Source of the DNA: Ditylenchus dipsaci
Taxonomy: Eukaryota; Nematoda; Chromadorea; Rhabditida; Anguinidae
Assembly: GCA_004194705.1 (NCBI GenBank)
Contig: SADC01000612.1
Location: forward strand, 1-64,000
Direction: 5' to 3'
Length of the DNA stretch: 64,000 nt
The number at the start of each line of letters is the position of its first letter. The first letter of the stretch is position 1. A program made the position numbers and the translations under genes. Below the pieces are notes generated by a model that saw only the letters and a program-made list of their open reading frames with translations, was not told the origin of the DNA and made no database searches. Of the stretch, positions 10,887-32,341 are shown piece after piece.

Positions 10887-11231
10887 CCGTTAAAACTTTT
10901 TTTTATCAATTTAGTTAACACTTTCATAAAAATCATCAAATGACTTCCAAAATTAAATGTGAAACATTACTTCACAAATTTTGCACGTCACTGAGCAGTG
11001 CTTTGTGAAATTTGTGAAATGAAAAATTCGACAAAAAAGGTTTTTGTACATTTCTTGCATGTGAAATGCTAAATTTTTCAAAATTTGTTTTCCTACTCGT
11101 TTTCTACTACAATTAAATTTAGTTTTTGCATTCATTTTTGTTTAAAAAAGTAACGACGTGGTAAACAGAACCAAAACTCACTAAAAGAATCAGCGAGAAG
11201 CGATAAATGGATAAATGGGCCGGAGTATAGT
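10887..11231. other. Intergenic, nothing recognised
   Basis: AT-rich sequence with scattered short inverted motifs near 10,965-11,045. No gene or element end could be supported. Confidence 0.3.
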
Positions 11232-11602
11232 ATAGCAACTCCTCGAAAAAAGTGGTTCAAATTACTTTTTCGCGTGGTTTAGGACTTGAATCGTGCAGAA
11301 AAGGTGTTTTTAAGTGGGCGACGGCACTTTTTGGATGCATGAAAATGTGTGCATACCACAGTTTATTTATGCGGTAGGTCCCAGCTATCAAAACTATGTT
11401 CAAATCCTGTCTTTTCGGGGTATCCAACTACCTTTTTAGGTTAAATTGTCTCGGTCCCCATGGCAAAAAGTCAAAATTTGGTGAAATTTTCTTTTCGAAA
11501 AGTGCCGTCCCCACCTAAAAACACTTTTTCTGCACGTTTCAGGTCCTAAAACACACGAAAAAGTAGTTTAAACCACTTTTTTCGAGGAGTTGATATACTA
11601 TA
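11232..11602. repeat. Foldback with CTCCTCGAAAAAAGTGG arms
   Basis: CAACTCCTCGAAAAAAGTGG at the left is matched by CCACTTTTTTCGAGGAGTTG at the right. Inner arms share CGTGTGGTTTAGGAC-like and CAGAAAAGGTGTTTTTA sequence. The loop contains the CATACCACAGTTTATTTATG module, which recurs at 9,350, 43,550 and 56,710. Confidence 0.75.
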
Positions 11603-11671
11603 CTTTAGCCGATAAATGACTTACATAGTTTCTTTTTAATACCGCTTTGGGCCGGTTCGCCAAAATATGGC

Positions 11672-12662
11672 CACGATTATAATCATAGTGACCGCCTGTC
11701 CGGCCGGGCCCGTCCCGTCCCCGTCCGGACGGCGCTGAAAAACCGGACGACCGGCTTGGCCGGCCGTCCGAACGGCCGGCCGGTGGACGGCCGGCTAAAA
11801 ACGTCCAAGACGGCAGACGGCCGGCGACGAAAAACTCGGACGGGACGGCCGACGGCCGGTCCGTCTGACACCGTCCTTCACCAGAACGAACAAATTTTGG
11901 ACTCGTAATGTTTATTTTAACAAAAGTCTTGAAAAATAACACTCCACCGAAATTCAGCTCGGAGAATCACAATTTAGTGATACGCTTGCCCTAACAGAAA
12001 TCACATCACCATTCGGCTCAGGGACAGTTCATGTCCCTTTGAGATCAGAATCTACCAATGACCTCGTAGAAGATGTATTGCATCGCTGCGATCGAGAGGC
12101 TGTTAATAGAAAAGCAGCGACGTTTTGGACAAACGAGGTAAAAACACTAACTTTTTCTAAAACAACAAAAAATTCATCTAAATGGGCCGATAGAAAAACT
12201 CAGCGATCGATATTTTGATAATTCCGGCTTCGTCTGGTGCTGCTAAAAGAATCTTTTTCATAATGAGAATGCATGCGGAAGGAAGAAGTGTAGGTATTAA
12301 TAAAAAAACTGATAAAGGCTTGAATACTTCTGACAAATAACTCGAAATATATTTTTTAGTTGCTAAATTTTTTCAGTAAGGATCAATTTTTTAAGCAAAA
12401 AATTTGTCACAAAACTTTTTACACTATTTAGGCCGGCCGGCGGACGGCCGGCGGACGGCCGGCGTTAGAAAATATTAGTCGGACGGCCGGCAGACGGCCG
12501 GCGAAATTTTCAGCAAGACGGCGAAATATTGGACGGCCGGCCGACGGCCGGCCGTAAGAAAAAAATTTCGGACGGCCGGTTGGACGGCCGGTCAAAAACG
12601 TCTAGGACGGGGACGGGACGCCGTCCAAATTTCAGGAAGCGCGGTCACTATGATTATAATTG
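11672..12662. mobile_element. Foldback with GGACGGCCGGC tandem-repeat arms, hAT-like
   Basis: Outer ends ATTATAATCATAGTGACCGC (from about 11,674) and GCGGTCACTATGATTATAAT (to about 12,661) are exact inverted repeats. Both arms then carry GC-rich arrays of GGACGGCCGGC units, in sharp contrast to the AT-rich surroundings. GC-rich GGCCGG arrays near the ends resemble some hAT nonautonomous elements, but no 8-bp duplication could be read, so the class is uncertain. An exon-like frame lies between the arms. Confidence 0.7.
11983..12137 (+). CDS. Exon-like frame inside the GGCCGG foldback
   Basis: A TTTAG acceptor at about 11,981 and a GAG|GTAAAA donor at about 12,138 bracket an open frame reading DTLALTEITSPFGSGTVHVP, then ESTNDLVEDVLHRCDREAVN. 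The composition (acidic and basic residues, no repeats) looks coding and differs from the flanking arrays. I do not recognise the family. It could be a captured host exon or part of a lost transposase. Confidence 0.3.
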
Positions 12663-14078
12663 CTTCGAAGAAAAAAGCCCAGAATCTCGGCTATATTTTT
12701 AGTATATGTAACGTGCGACTTGTAGAAAAAAGTCAGAAAATATCAACCAAACCAGTCAACGACAAACCCTCAAAACTTATCAATTTTTAGAAATTCAGCC
12801 TGTCGTAGCCTGTATATAAGCTCCAGTAGGTGTAAAAGCCTGTGCTGATGACTTTATTAGATATCCAAGAATGTGAGGATCATTTTGACACCAAACTTGT
12901 AAATTAAAGAAGATGAGAAAAAGGTGTGCACCTAGTGGCAGCCAAACCTGTGGCCTAGGGCGATGCGTATATAAAGTTAACCAACCCCCCCCCCCTCAAT
13001 TTTGCGATTTTTGGCAATGACTACCAAAATCAAAGGAAACTAGCCAAAATGATGCGTACTAGGAACTGAGATTTTTTTGCTATTTCAATTTACATGATTT
13101 TATACAACCGTGTGCTGAAAATGACGGCAAGAAGCAGGGCTATATTTTGAGTGTAAGGTTGCAAATGTTAGTATGTTAATAAAAATTAAGAAAAAACGTC
13201 AGTTCCAGCCTGGAACTTCCAGGATACTACCGAAAAGTACTGGTATAGTACTATTGAGGATTTCATCGAATTGGATTTTTTATATTTTAGCCTTAAATTT
13301 ATACCAACTTTCATCTGTATGATAGCTCAAATGAAAGCCCAGAAGCTTGGCTACATTTTGACACTGAACTTGTAAATAAAGAAATAAAAAATAGGGTCTG
13401 CAGCTAGTGGTAGTCGAACCTGTGACCTAACTGGTGTACCAAAAGTTCGGAACCGACTTTTGAACTCATCATTAAAAGTAAAAAGTTTGCTACAAGAAAA
13501 TTTCAAAACGCAGGTTTGTAGCTCTGCTCATTCTCTTTCGAATAGCTTATAAAGCTTTTTTGAAATATTTCAAAATAGTCATCATTTTGGTGCAAACACT
13601 TATGAAATCATTTTAAAAAGTTGACAAGCATTTTCCTCCCCTTAACTGGTCAAAAGTTTAATTCAGGGCTAGACGCTTCAGCAACGTTTTAACACTGTGT
13701 TGTAGCGCAGTTCAAGAGAAACAATATCCATTTCACAGAACTATTACAAAAACTGTGAGTGTTGAGATATGACTTTTTGAAAAAAATAATTTCTTTCTGA
13801 AAAGACCGAAATCCAACTTTTTTCAAATTTTCGGATTTCGGACCTTTCTAGCCAACTCGCGCATTTTGAAATTTATTTGATCATAAAGAGGTTTTTCACT
13901 AGGGTTGTAAGAGGTTTTCACTAGGGTTGTTGTCCATAGGGTTTTATGTGGTTATAGGTACAACTAATACTAATCCGAACCACCCCTAACTGCTTGAAGT
14001 ACATGTAATTATTTTCGTCAAATATTTAAGCCGGCCATAATTAACTTTAAAGTCATCTTCATTTAGCACTTGTTAGTA
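12663..14078. other. Dispersed-repeat DNA, no gene
   Basis: Sequence at 12,800-12,960 resembles the reverse of 1,960-2,070 (AATGTGAGGATCATTTTGAC). Sequence at 13,430-13,870 resembles 27,130-27,590 and 48,950-49,240 (phrases TGTAGCGCAGTTCAAGAG and TTGAGATATG). Near 13,405-13,430 a GTCGAACCTGTGACC phrase recalls a tRNA-type B box. No coding gene is seen. Confidence 0.4.
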
Positions 14079-14266
14079 CAGTCAACCTCCCATTAACATA
14101 CACCCTATGCACCGGGACTAGCCGTATGTTAAAGAGAGGTGTATTTTAATGGGAGAGTATGTTAATAAGAAAATCCCTATGATCAGACCAAATAGATATT
14201 AGCCAGCCGTATGTTAATGGGAGAGCGTATGTTAATGGAGGAGTATGTTAATGAGAGGTTTGACTG
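14079..14266. mobile_element. Pogo-like MITE, TA target duplication
   Basis: TA (14,077-78) precedes CAGTCAACCTCCCATTAACA, and the right end reads TATGTTAATGAGAGGTTTGA, CTG followed by TA (14,267-68). The 188-bp element repeats the GTATGTTAATGGGAG phrase internally. Termini and target site fit nonautonomous pogo/Tigger-type elements. Confidence 0.8.
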
Positions 14267-15080
14267 TAGTGACGTTTCGATTATGAGCATCATTTTCCGG
14301 ATTTTTCTTTTTTTTTCTGTGATTACAGTCTTTCAAGTAAATATAACACTACCTCAACATTTTTTTGCCGAAATTGTTCCGTCAGTCGTGTCCAAAAAAG
14401 TCGCAAAGGTACCGGTTCTACCGATCTTTTTTTAAACTTAACAATTTAGCAGTGAAAACCTAGTTCTTGTGGTGGTGTTATACTGGCGGTCGACTTTATT
14501 ACACCAACACTGAATGCAGATTTGGTAACTACAAAAGTAAAGCAAAAAGAACTATTTTTTGACAATTTTGCTCGTAATCGACTTTCATTGTGGGCACTCT
14601 ATTGGTGACACCATTCATCCATTTACACAGTAAAACATTGCAAAAATTATGGAAAATCTACAAGTAAAGGAACCATCACAAACTCATAAAATACACTAGG
14701 CAGAATGTTTAGGCACTTGAAATATCACAAAGATTGAAACGAAAACTAAACCAAGAAGAAAAAGGGTGGCATTTAACTTTGCCCGCTAATTTGTAAAAAA
14801 TGCCCGCTAATGTGAAATTTCAAATTTGCATTGAATTTCTGTGTTAATATTTTTTAAATTTCTAAATTTTTGTCAGTAACGAGTAGCCCAGAATCTCAGC
14901 TTTCTAACAAGTTATCAAACTCTATTGAATGAATTTAGAAATGTAAAAATCAGGGGTTTTTTAAAATATCACAAAAAAAAATTTATCTCATTCAAACCTC
15001 CAAATCTCTACATTTCTGAAATTATAAAATGAAGTTTGATAGCTTGTTAGAAACCTTAGATCCTGGGCTACACGATAATA

Positions 15081-15337
15081 CAGGGTGTCCAATAAAAACT
15101 GCACTATTTTCGAAAAAAATTTCAAGGGCTTTCGCAGACCATTGAAACCGCAAAATTTTTTTGAGGTTTCAGCCAACATATTTGAACCAGTTATAGCTAA
15201 AATGACTAGAAAATATTAAATTAACAAAGAGAACCTATTAACCCGACCAATTGTGAATAAAACATTGGTTGAAACTTAATAGGAAATATAAAAGGGCGAG
15301 AATACGAATAATGGTGCAGTTTTTGTTGGACATCCTG
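15081..15337. mobile_element. TA-CAGGGTGTCC mariner-like palindrome
   Basis: TA then CAGGGTGTCCAATAAAAACT, GCAC at the left is mirrored by GTGCAGTTTTTGTTGGACAT, CCTG at the right, where the target base pair is degraded. It has no coding capacity of its own. The ends fit the CAGGGTG Tc1/mariner-type family seen at 35,885, 41,157 and 51,469. Confidence 0.65.
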
Positions 15338-15429
15338 CACAAAAAACTAGAAATGTGCCGGACGCATTCGCGGCCTGTCCAAAGACTAGAATATCCCCTC
15401 CTGGATACACGCTGAAGGTGCCGCAGCGG

Positions 15430-15792
15430 GTGTTGATTGTTTACGACCTATCCTGGTGCTTCGGGGTCCATCCTGGTAATTCAATCAAATCCATATGGTG
15501 CGGGGTCCACTGTGGTCGTTCGGGTGTATCCATGTAATTCGGGGTATATCTTAGTGGTTCGGGTGTATAAACGTGGTTAGGGTGACCTAACATACATGAC
15601 CACTCACTTACCTTACCTGACCACATATCTACCCTCCTACCTTACCTACCCTCCTATCTACCATACTTAGCCTCCTAACCACCTCCTACCTACCCTCCTA
15701 CCTACCCTAATTACCCTCCCACCTACCCTCCTACCTAACCCTCCTACCTAGCCTATCTACCTACTCTCCTGCCTGGCCACCTACCTAATTCG
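15430..15792. repeat. Two adjacent minisatellites
   Basis: 15,430-15,585 carries diverged GGTTCGGGTGTATCC-type units. 15,597-15,792 carries CCTCCTACCTACC units. Neither has coding meaning. Confidence 0.7.
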
Positions 15793-15840
15793 ACTGATCA
15801 CTTTAACACCACATTTGAAGTATTGACTACAAATAAATAA

Positions 15841-15910
15841 TGCATGCTACCACCAGGATTTGAACCTGTGACCATGCATTGGTGCTGCCAGGTACCTACC
15901 TACCTAGGTA
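15841..15910 (-). repeat. tRNA-like SINE trace
   Basis: CCACCAGGATTTGAACCTGT, GACC on the plus strand reads on the minus strand as GGTCACAGGTTCAAATCC, the B-box form of a tRNA-type promoter. No A box or folded tRNA was found next to it, so this is at most a tRNA-derived repeat remnant. Confidence 0.4.
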
Positions 15911-16233
15911 ATCCCACTTCTTACCTTAAAATCAATAGCCAGACCCATCTGAGCATGATTTTTCGGCAATTTTTTTTTAAAAGATAGCCAAGATCCAGGG
16001 CTACAACGTAAAAGAGCGTTTTTCCACAAAAACACCAAAACGTCTGAACAAATTGGTTTTTAATTCAAAAAATTTGTCCGCGCCCCGACGAAAATGGCGC
16101 TTCAGCAAATATAGAATATTTAAAAAATGACCAGAAATTAAAATAAAACGCTAAATTAAAATCAGCGGGTATTTTTAAAAAAATTAGCGGGCATTTTTCA
16201 CAGATTAGCGGGCAGATTTAAATATTATTTGAA

Positions 16234-16636
16234 GAAAGAATTTGCCGCTATACCGATGGATATTGAGACTTAGTATCAATAACCGGCCGGCTCACTTTCA
16301 GTCCCTTTCCGGTAGTCACTGTTGGCAAGCACAGAATTGTTTCCAACTTTTTGCACAGCAGTCACTACTGCAATAGTTTTTGGCTTTGGTTTGAAGGTGT
16401 GACACGTTGTCTAAGCGCTTTTAGATATCTCTAAAGCAAAAAATAGTCATAAAAGGTTTTTAGAATAAGAGAAGCCCATGAAACTGTAGGATCCACCATT
16501 ATTGTGCAAAAATTAGGCTAGGTTAGATATTGTCGGCTTATTTTTGTGGCATTGTGTTTTTTCTATAAATTTTTTGACAATTTTCTAAAAATTTGACTAC
16601 TCATTTTGCAGCCAAGATTGTCAGCTACGGGGCTAG
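16234..16636. other. Intergenic, nothing recognised
   Basis: Contains a CCGGCCGG site near 16,284 but no coding frame, terminus or repeat that I can support. Confidence 0.3.
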
Positions 16637-17437
16637 GACACTTGGAGCTGGCGACACTTGGAGCTGGACAGTTGGAGCTGGGTTTTATAAAGGACACTTG
16701 GAGCTGGACAGTTGGAGCTGGTTTTTTGAAATTTAGTTAAATTTTTGAAAACAATTGTCTTAAACAGCGTTTGTGTCCTACTCCTTTATGTTCGACTGCC
16801 AACCGATTCGTTACAAAAACTGATTCGTTACACCGATTCGTTACATTGACGATTCGTTACACCGATTCGTTACAGAAAAAATATTTTTTTGACCAAAAAT
16901 CGACTTTTTGACTTGGGGGACCAAGGTAAACCACCTGGATACCGTTTTTATTCATTAAAAAGGTATTCTTTACCTGCCTGCCTTCGGCAGGCAACCTAAT
17001 TCAATAGGAAGCCATTTTGGGGGTACATGGTCCGGGATAAGGGCTGACCCTTCGGGGTGCACTGTTCGGCCAAGGGCTGACCCTTCGGGGGTACATTGTC
17101 CGGGCCAAGGGCTGACCCTTTGATTGCTCATAATATAAGGTGGTTTACCTTGGTCCCCCCAAGTCAAAAAGTCGATTTTTGGTCAAAAAAATATTTTTTC
17201 TGTAACGAATCGGTGTAACGAATCGTCAATGTAACGAATCGGTGTAACGAATCAGTTTTTGTAACGAATCGGTTGGCAGTCGAACATAAAGGAGTAGGAC
17301 ACAAACGCTGTTTAAGACAATTGTTTTCAAAAATTTAACTAAATTTCAAAAAACCAGCTCCAACTGTCCAGCTCCAAGTGTCCTTTATAAAACCCAGCTC
17401 CAACTGTCCAGCTCCAAGTGTCGCCAGCTCCAAGTGT
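16637..17437. repeat. Long palindrome with tandem-repeat arms
   Basis: The left arm (16,637-16,930) carries GACACTTGGAGCTGGACAGT units, then CCGATTCGTTACA units, then TCGACTTTTTGACTTGGGGG, ACC. The right arm (17,150-17,437) is an almost exact reverse complement over about 290 bp. The loop (16,931-17,149) contains AAGGGCTGACCCTTCGGGG units. At about 800 bp this is one of the largest near-perfect palindromes in the window. Confidence 0.85.
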
Positions 17438-17837
17438 CGTTTTACCGTCAGCTACGATATCACTAGCTCGGGGGGCCCGCCTGTCGGCGGACCACCCTCG
17501 CCTCGGTCAAGGTGCAAGTGTAACTTTTAAAAAATAATAAATTAACAAACGCAAACAAACACATAGTGCACACCTGCTCATTCAGGGCTACACAAAAATC
17601 AGGAAACTTCATAAATATCTTTTATATAACAGGCCAACCATCGCCCACAAACATCCTTTACGAATCTTAAATTCTTTAAAAAACAAAAAAAATAAAAAAT
17701 CACTCTCGTTGTATCCCTACCCACTCTTAAAGTGCTCCTGTCAGCTATCACTCTCCAGGCAATCCTACCCTCTCCAGGTACTCCAAACTCTTCAAGTACT
17801 CATACTCACTTTCTTGTCTTCCTACTTAAAAAAAAGC

Positions 17838-18104
17838 GGCGCTACTGTAATATAAACCATCCGCCCCCCCCCCCAAAAACCCCCTCCTGTAATAAACACC
17901 CCCAATAATTTTTAGGCTTAGGAATTAGGCTTAGCCCTTAGGCTTAGGCTGGGGCCTTAGGCATTAGGCTCAGGGACAACACGTAATAATTTCACCACTT
18001 TTCCAAAAAAGTATGGTTTTTGGGGTACCTGAAAAATTATTTGGGGGGGGGATATATTACAGTAGCTTTTTGGGGAGGGGGGGGGTGTATATGACAGTAG
18101 CGTC
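17838..18104. mobile_element. GGCGCTACTG-ended foldback
   Basis: Begins GGCGCTACTGTAATATAAA with a C run and ends ATGACAGTAGCGTC after a G run. The flanks are A-rich, so a target duplication cannot be read with certainty. Same family as 8,844-9,843. Confidence 0.65.
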
Positions 18105-18821
18105 AAAAAAAAATAAACGACAACGAAAATGACGAAAAAATAAAACACAACAAAACAGCTTTTAAAACAAAGTAAGAAACAACTTTCTCTCAAGACAAAA
18201 ATTTATAATTCAAAAAAGGTTCAATCCAAATTGCCTCTAAATGACCACCTCCATAAATATCATATCCTTCCAGTCAAACTCGCCATTTCGGGCGATTATT
18301 TTTAAATGAAACTTAGATGTAGGCTACACAAAAATATTGGCAAGAACTCTGTCTGACCACTTAGCTCCAAGGTTTTAACTTCGGAACCAAAAACGACAAT
18401 CTCCTCACTAAAACCTGAAATTGAAACCAAAAAAAATCTCAAAACCGAAATCTGAACTGACCATTCGACTTCTGAGATTCCCAGCTGCAAATAAAAAAAG
18501 TGTTCAGAAAAACAAACAAAACCATATCGAACAAAATCAAAACATCAAAAGTAGACAGACAAACAGACAAAACATCTCCAATAATAGGAGATTTACTGAA
18601 AATTCGAATTTTCAAAAAAGTTGAATTTGTTTAGACATATAGTGCTAACCTGCCCATTCAGGGCTACACAAAAATTATAAATCTTCAAAAATATCTTTTA
18701 TAAAACAGGCCAAACCATGGCCCACGAACATCCCTTTAAAAAATCTTACACTTTTGCAAATCTTTTTGTAAAAATTAAAAGGGCCAAATTTACCTATACC
18801 CCGCCACTCAATTAGGGACAT
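18105..18821. other. A-rich repeat DNA, no gene
   Basis: Phrases such as AACCAAAAAAAATCTCAAAA, CAGGGCTACACAAAAAT and GACAGACAAACAGACAAAAC recur at 17,570-17,720 and 20,370-20,700. This indicates a diverged local repeat. No coding frame is supported. Confidence 0.4.
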
Positions 18822-19350
18822 GGACAATTCGCCTCCAGGACAATTCGCCTCCGGGACAATTCGCATCCAGGACAATTCGCCTCCAGGACAATTCGCATCC
18901 AGGACAATTCGCCTCCAGGACAATTCGCCTCCGGGACAATTCGCATCCAGGACAATTCGCCTCCCGGGACAATTCGCCTCCGGACAATTCGCCTCCGGGA
19001 CATATTCGCTCTCAGGACAATTCGCCTCCCGGGACAATTCGCCTCCAGGACAATTCGCCTGGAGGCCCTGGGACGAATTGTCCCGGGAGGCGAATTGTCC
19101 TGGAGGCGAATTGTCCTGGAGGCGAATTGTCCCTGGAGGCGAATTGTCCCGAATGTCCTGAGGCGAATTGTCCCCGGGAGGCGAATTGTCCCGGAGGCGA
19201 ATTGTCCTGGAGGCGAATTGTCCTGGAGGCGAATTGTCCCTGGAGGCGAATTGTCCCGGGAGGCGAATTGTCCCGGAGGCGAATTGTCTAGAGGAGAATA
19301 GGCCGGAGGCGAATCGTCCTGGAGGCGAATTGTCCCGGAGGCGTTTGCTG
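18822..19350. repeat. Inverted minisatellite, GACAATTCGCCTCC arms
   Basis: 18,822-19,060 is an array of about 15 units of GACAATTCGCCTCCAG (15-17 bp). 19,070-19,350 is the same unit in reverse (CTGGAGGCGAATTGTCC). The turn is at GGAGGCCCTGGGACG. The unit contains neither strand's stop codons in several frames, which creates long artificial open frames on both strands. Confidence 0.9.
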
Positions 19351-19599
19351 GTGGGGGTCAAGGTTAATTGAGTGGTGGGGGTAAAGGTAAAGTGCTCCAA
19401 TTAGAAGTTTTGACAACGATTATTTGCTCACTAAAATTCGAAAATTAAAACTAAAAATATCTAATCTAAAACGACTATTCAACTCCTGAGATCCTCAGCT
19501 TCAATTTAAAAAAATTGACCGAAAATAAAAATAAAGCGCTCCAATCACCAACCATCCCCACAAGATTTTTTTTACGAATCTCTACTCAGCTACTCTTAC
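19351..19599. other. A-rich repeat DNA, no gene
   Basis: Continues the diverged repeat of 18.1-18.8 kb. Nothing coding is seen. Confidence 0.3.
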
Positions 19600-20012
19600 C
19601 CACTTCCCTGCTACCCCTACTTACTCACATACCCACTCTCCTGGCCTACGCTTCTGGGCACATCTGCCTACTGTTACCCTTATTACTATGCAGGTACGTC
19701 CACCCACTCTCCTGGTACCGCCACCTTCTCTCTCTTGGTACCTCCTCCTACACTACAGGTACCTCACTCTCATGGTGCCCACTCACCTGGTATCTCTATA
19801 TACTCTCCAGGTACCCTCACTCTCCTGGCACCCCTACCCACTCTCTTGGTACCTCCACCTGCTCTACAGGTACCCTCAGTCACTCTCCTGATACCCCTAC
19901 ACACTCTCATGGTACCCCTAAACACTGTCATGGTAGCCCCACTTGATACCTCTCCTGGTAGCTCCACCACTTCTCCAGGCACACCCACGCACTCTCCTGG
20001 TAGCCCTGACCC
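19600..20012. repeat. TCTCCTGGTACC minisatellite
   Basis: Roughly 15-18 units of CACTCTCCTGGTACCCCTAC (about 24 bp, variable). Open frames across it reflect the repeat. Confidence 0.8.
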
Positions 20013-20013
20013 G

Positions 20014-20147
20014 GCACTAGTAAAGAATCCTTGTCCAAAATATGCCTTGGTCCCCCTGTTGTTTTTGTGAAAAACAGCTTGTGCCATTCACAAAAAAACA
20101 ACAGGGGGGACCAAGGCATATTTTGGACAAGGATTCTTTACTAGTGC
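20014..20147. repeat. Perfect hairpin, about 134 bp
   Basis: GGCACTAGTAAAGAATCCTT, then CCAAAATATGCCTTGGTCC and CAACAGGGGG-type sequence, folds on its exact reverse complement, with a small loop near 20,080 (AACAGCTTGTGCCATTC). Confidence 0.85.
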
Positions 20148-20788
20148 CCCCTGACCCACCTTCTTGCTATTTTAACAAAGCTACTTTCTTTCTGACATAA
20201 CTATAGACAAAAAAATAGAACACAAATAGAAAGCAGCTGGTGAATTATATATAAAAAACTTTCCTCTCGAGACAAAAAACATTTGAATTCAAGATAAGGC
20301 CCGTTTTTAAACTCCCTCCAAATGACCACCTACCTAAAACAGTCAACATACCCAGTTTAAAGTCGTCATTTTTTGCCGATCTTTTTTTTAAAGAAAGCTG
20401 AGATTCAGGGCTACACGGTAAAGTCTGCAAGAGCACCGTCTTACCCACTCAACTTCGAGATTTTGACTCTTGAACAAAAAACGACAATTTGCTTACTAAA
20501 CCCAAAAATTGAAACCAAAAAAATCTCAAAACCAAAATCCAAAACACACATTCTATTCCTAAGATTCCCAGCTTTTATTTAAAAAAAATTGACCAAAAAA
20601 GCAAACAAAAACATATCAAACAAACCAAAAACATCAATTGTCCACAGACAAACAAACAAACATCTCTAATACTATATAGGAGATGGGTCAACCTTCCAAA
20701 ACTTTTAAAAAATTCAAAGAAAAAACAAATGCCAGAAAAATTTTATTTGAAAAATATTTGCTCATATCAACTTGAATGTTTATGTGGC
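20148..20788. other. A-rich repeat DNA, no gene
   Basis: Copies of the repeat described at 18,105 (for example CAGGGCTACACGGTAAAG at 20,410). No gene is supported. Confidence 0.35.
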
Positions 20789-21050
20789 TCTCTCTGTTAT
20801 ATCCAAACTGTTACATCTAAAAATGGTTCTAGTTTTATCAGGTTCTCGCCAAAAGTTCCAGCAAGGTTTTAGCCTTTCAAGTTCAATTTATTTATGATAC
20901 AATACTTCAGGCTTTCCCTTTAATACTATATGGAAATAACAAAATTTAAAATGAAAAGCTAGAACCGTGCTGGAACTTTTGGCGAGAACCGGATAAAACT
21001 AGAACCATTTTTAGATGTAACAGTTTTGGATATAACAGGAGAGAGCCTGT
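20789..21050. repeat. Imperfect foldback with GAGAGAGCC-type arms
   Basis: GTGGCTCTCTCTGTTATATC and ACATCTAAAAATGGTTCTAG at the left are mirrored by CTAGAACCATTTTTAGATGT and GGATATAACAGGAGAGAGCC at the right. The inner arm shares GGTTCTCGCCAAAAGTTCCA. No gene is present. Confidence 0.75.
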
Positions 21051-21379
21051 TATGTATTGACCAGATTTTTATTAGATAGAAGAGAACCCGGCATCTTATT
21101 AATGGAATATCACCAAATACGTAAAACAAAATTTATTATAACGTTGTCCTTTTTTTTCAAAGCATAATTCAGCGTGTAATAAATAGGAGATCGTCTCCAT
21201 CGAAGTTCAGGGCTGGAGCGTCGAACAGAAATATGGCAAAATTAAATAAAATTTGTTGAAATTTTTATTCGTTAATTTTGTCGATGTTCTTATAAACATT
21301 CAAATGCATTTTCGGCGTCATTCTGTTACCAGCAGTCTCCTATATTAAACAAAAATCTGATCAAGGCATAAGAAAGTTC
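21051..21379. other. Intergenic, GGT 3' side
   Basis: I looked here on the minus strand for the missing C-terminal GGT exon and found no convincing match. The stretch is otherwise unremarkable. Confidence 0.3.
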
Positions 21380-21616
21380 GGCGCTAGTAGCGAATAACCC
21401 CCCCCCCCCAAGAATCCGACCTTTTAAAATTGCTGTAACTACCCTTGCAAACAACAAGTTTAGGCTTAGTCCTTAGGCTTGGGGGTAGGCCAGCGTACGG
21501 AAGTTGTGACTAATAAAGAGTTTACGCATATTTTCCGGGGTCTGGGACATAAATTTGGGTACTTTTTACTAAAGTAAAAAAGGTGAAAATCGTTGGGGGT
21601 ATTCGCTACTAGGGTC
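21380..21616. mobile_element. GGCGCTAGTAGCG-ended foldback, 8-bp duplication
   Basis: Begins GGCGCTAGTAGCGAATAACC and ends TATTCGCTACTAGGGTC. Both flanks read GAAAGTTC (21,372-21,379 and 21,617-21,624), an exact 8-bp target duplication. It lies 60 bases downstream of the last visible GGT exon. Confidence 0.85.
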
Positions 21617-21679
21617 GAAAGTTCAAAACAAATAGTTGCACACGAGTAGCAAACCCTGTAAATTACCAAAACAACCCAC

Positions 21680-31834
<10,155 letters not shown>

Positions 31835-31876
31835 TTTTCTGTAATTGCCTCTTAATTTTCGAGGCAGCTTCGAAGA

Positions 31877-31929
31877 ATCTAAAAATTGTTTTACAATATT
31901 GGGCGAGAAGTCAAATAAATGACATACTT
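31877..31929 (-). other. Possible 5' leader intron of GGT
   Basis: A CAA|GTATGTCA donor at 31,929 and a CAATTTTTAG acceptor at about 31,877, 42 bases before the GGT ATG, bound a 53-nt interval matching the size of the other introns. It would place a noncoding first exon just upstream. Confidence 0.4.
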
Positions 31930-32341
31930 GACTAGCAAAAAAGACAGCAATTCTTTTCTGCTAGCATCTTATTGTCTCCAAACAGCAATAAAACCGCTGA
32001 AACCCAATTGGAACATAGGCAAATTAATCAGCGGTGCATAGATAGTATAAGCAGCAACAGCAGCGAGGGTTGTCTCTCACACCTGTCTTATCAGTCTAGT
32101 CCATGGACTAGATACAAATCAATTAAAGCGAAGCAATCAAAAACAAAATTTTGAAAATCAGTTGGATTGAAATTGAATTGAAAATGGAGAATGTGAACGC
32201 TAAAACGAAGATTGTCTCAGCTTTTTTCTTAGCAATTATTTCAGGACTCCGAAATGTCCTTATAAATAAGATTCGTCCTTATTTTAGAACCCCAAAGCTT
32301 TTTTTTAGGAGCAAAAAAAACAATGAGCACTGGATAAAATA

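Larger units (their letters stand above)
14766..16233. repeat. Large foldback with GCCCGCTAAT arms and nested repeats
   Basis: GGCATTTAACTTTGCCCGCT, AATTTG... and AAATGCCCGCTAATGTG (14,767-14,815) are mirrored by TTAGCGGGCATTTTTCAC and TTAGCGGGCAGATTTAAAT (16,180-16,220). The interior contains the CAGGGTG palindrome, two minisatellites and a B-box-like phrase listed separately. Confidence 0.65.

Noticed and set aside
11598..11942. A 114-codon minus-strand frame rich in Arg, Gly and Pro
   Set aside because: It covers the GGCCGG array arm; GC-rich repeats avoid stop codons by composition.
18675..19400. A 241-codon minus-strand frame and several plus-strand frames (repeating DNSPPGQFAS or GGELSRRRIV)
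   Set aside because: They are translations of an inverted minisatellite on both strands.
19515..20119. Open frames up to 143 codons rich in Pro, Ser and Thr
   Set aside because: They lie entirely in the CTCTCCTGGTACC minisatellite.
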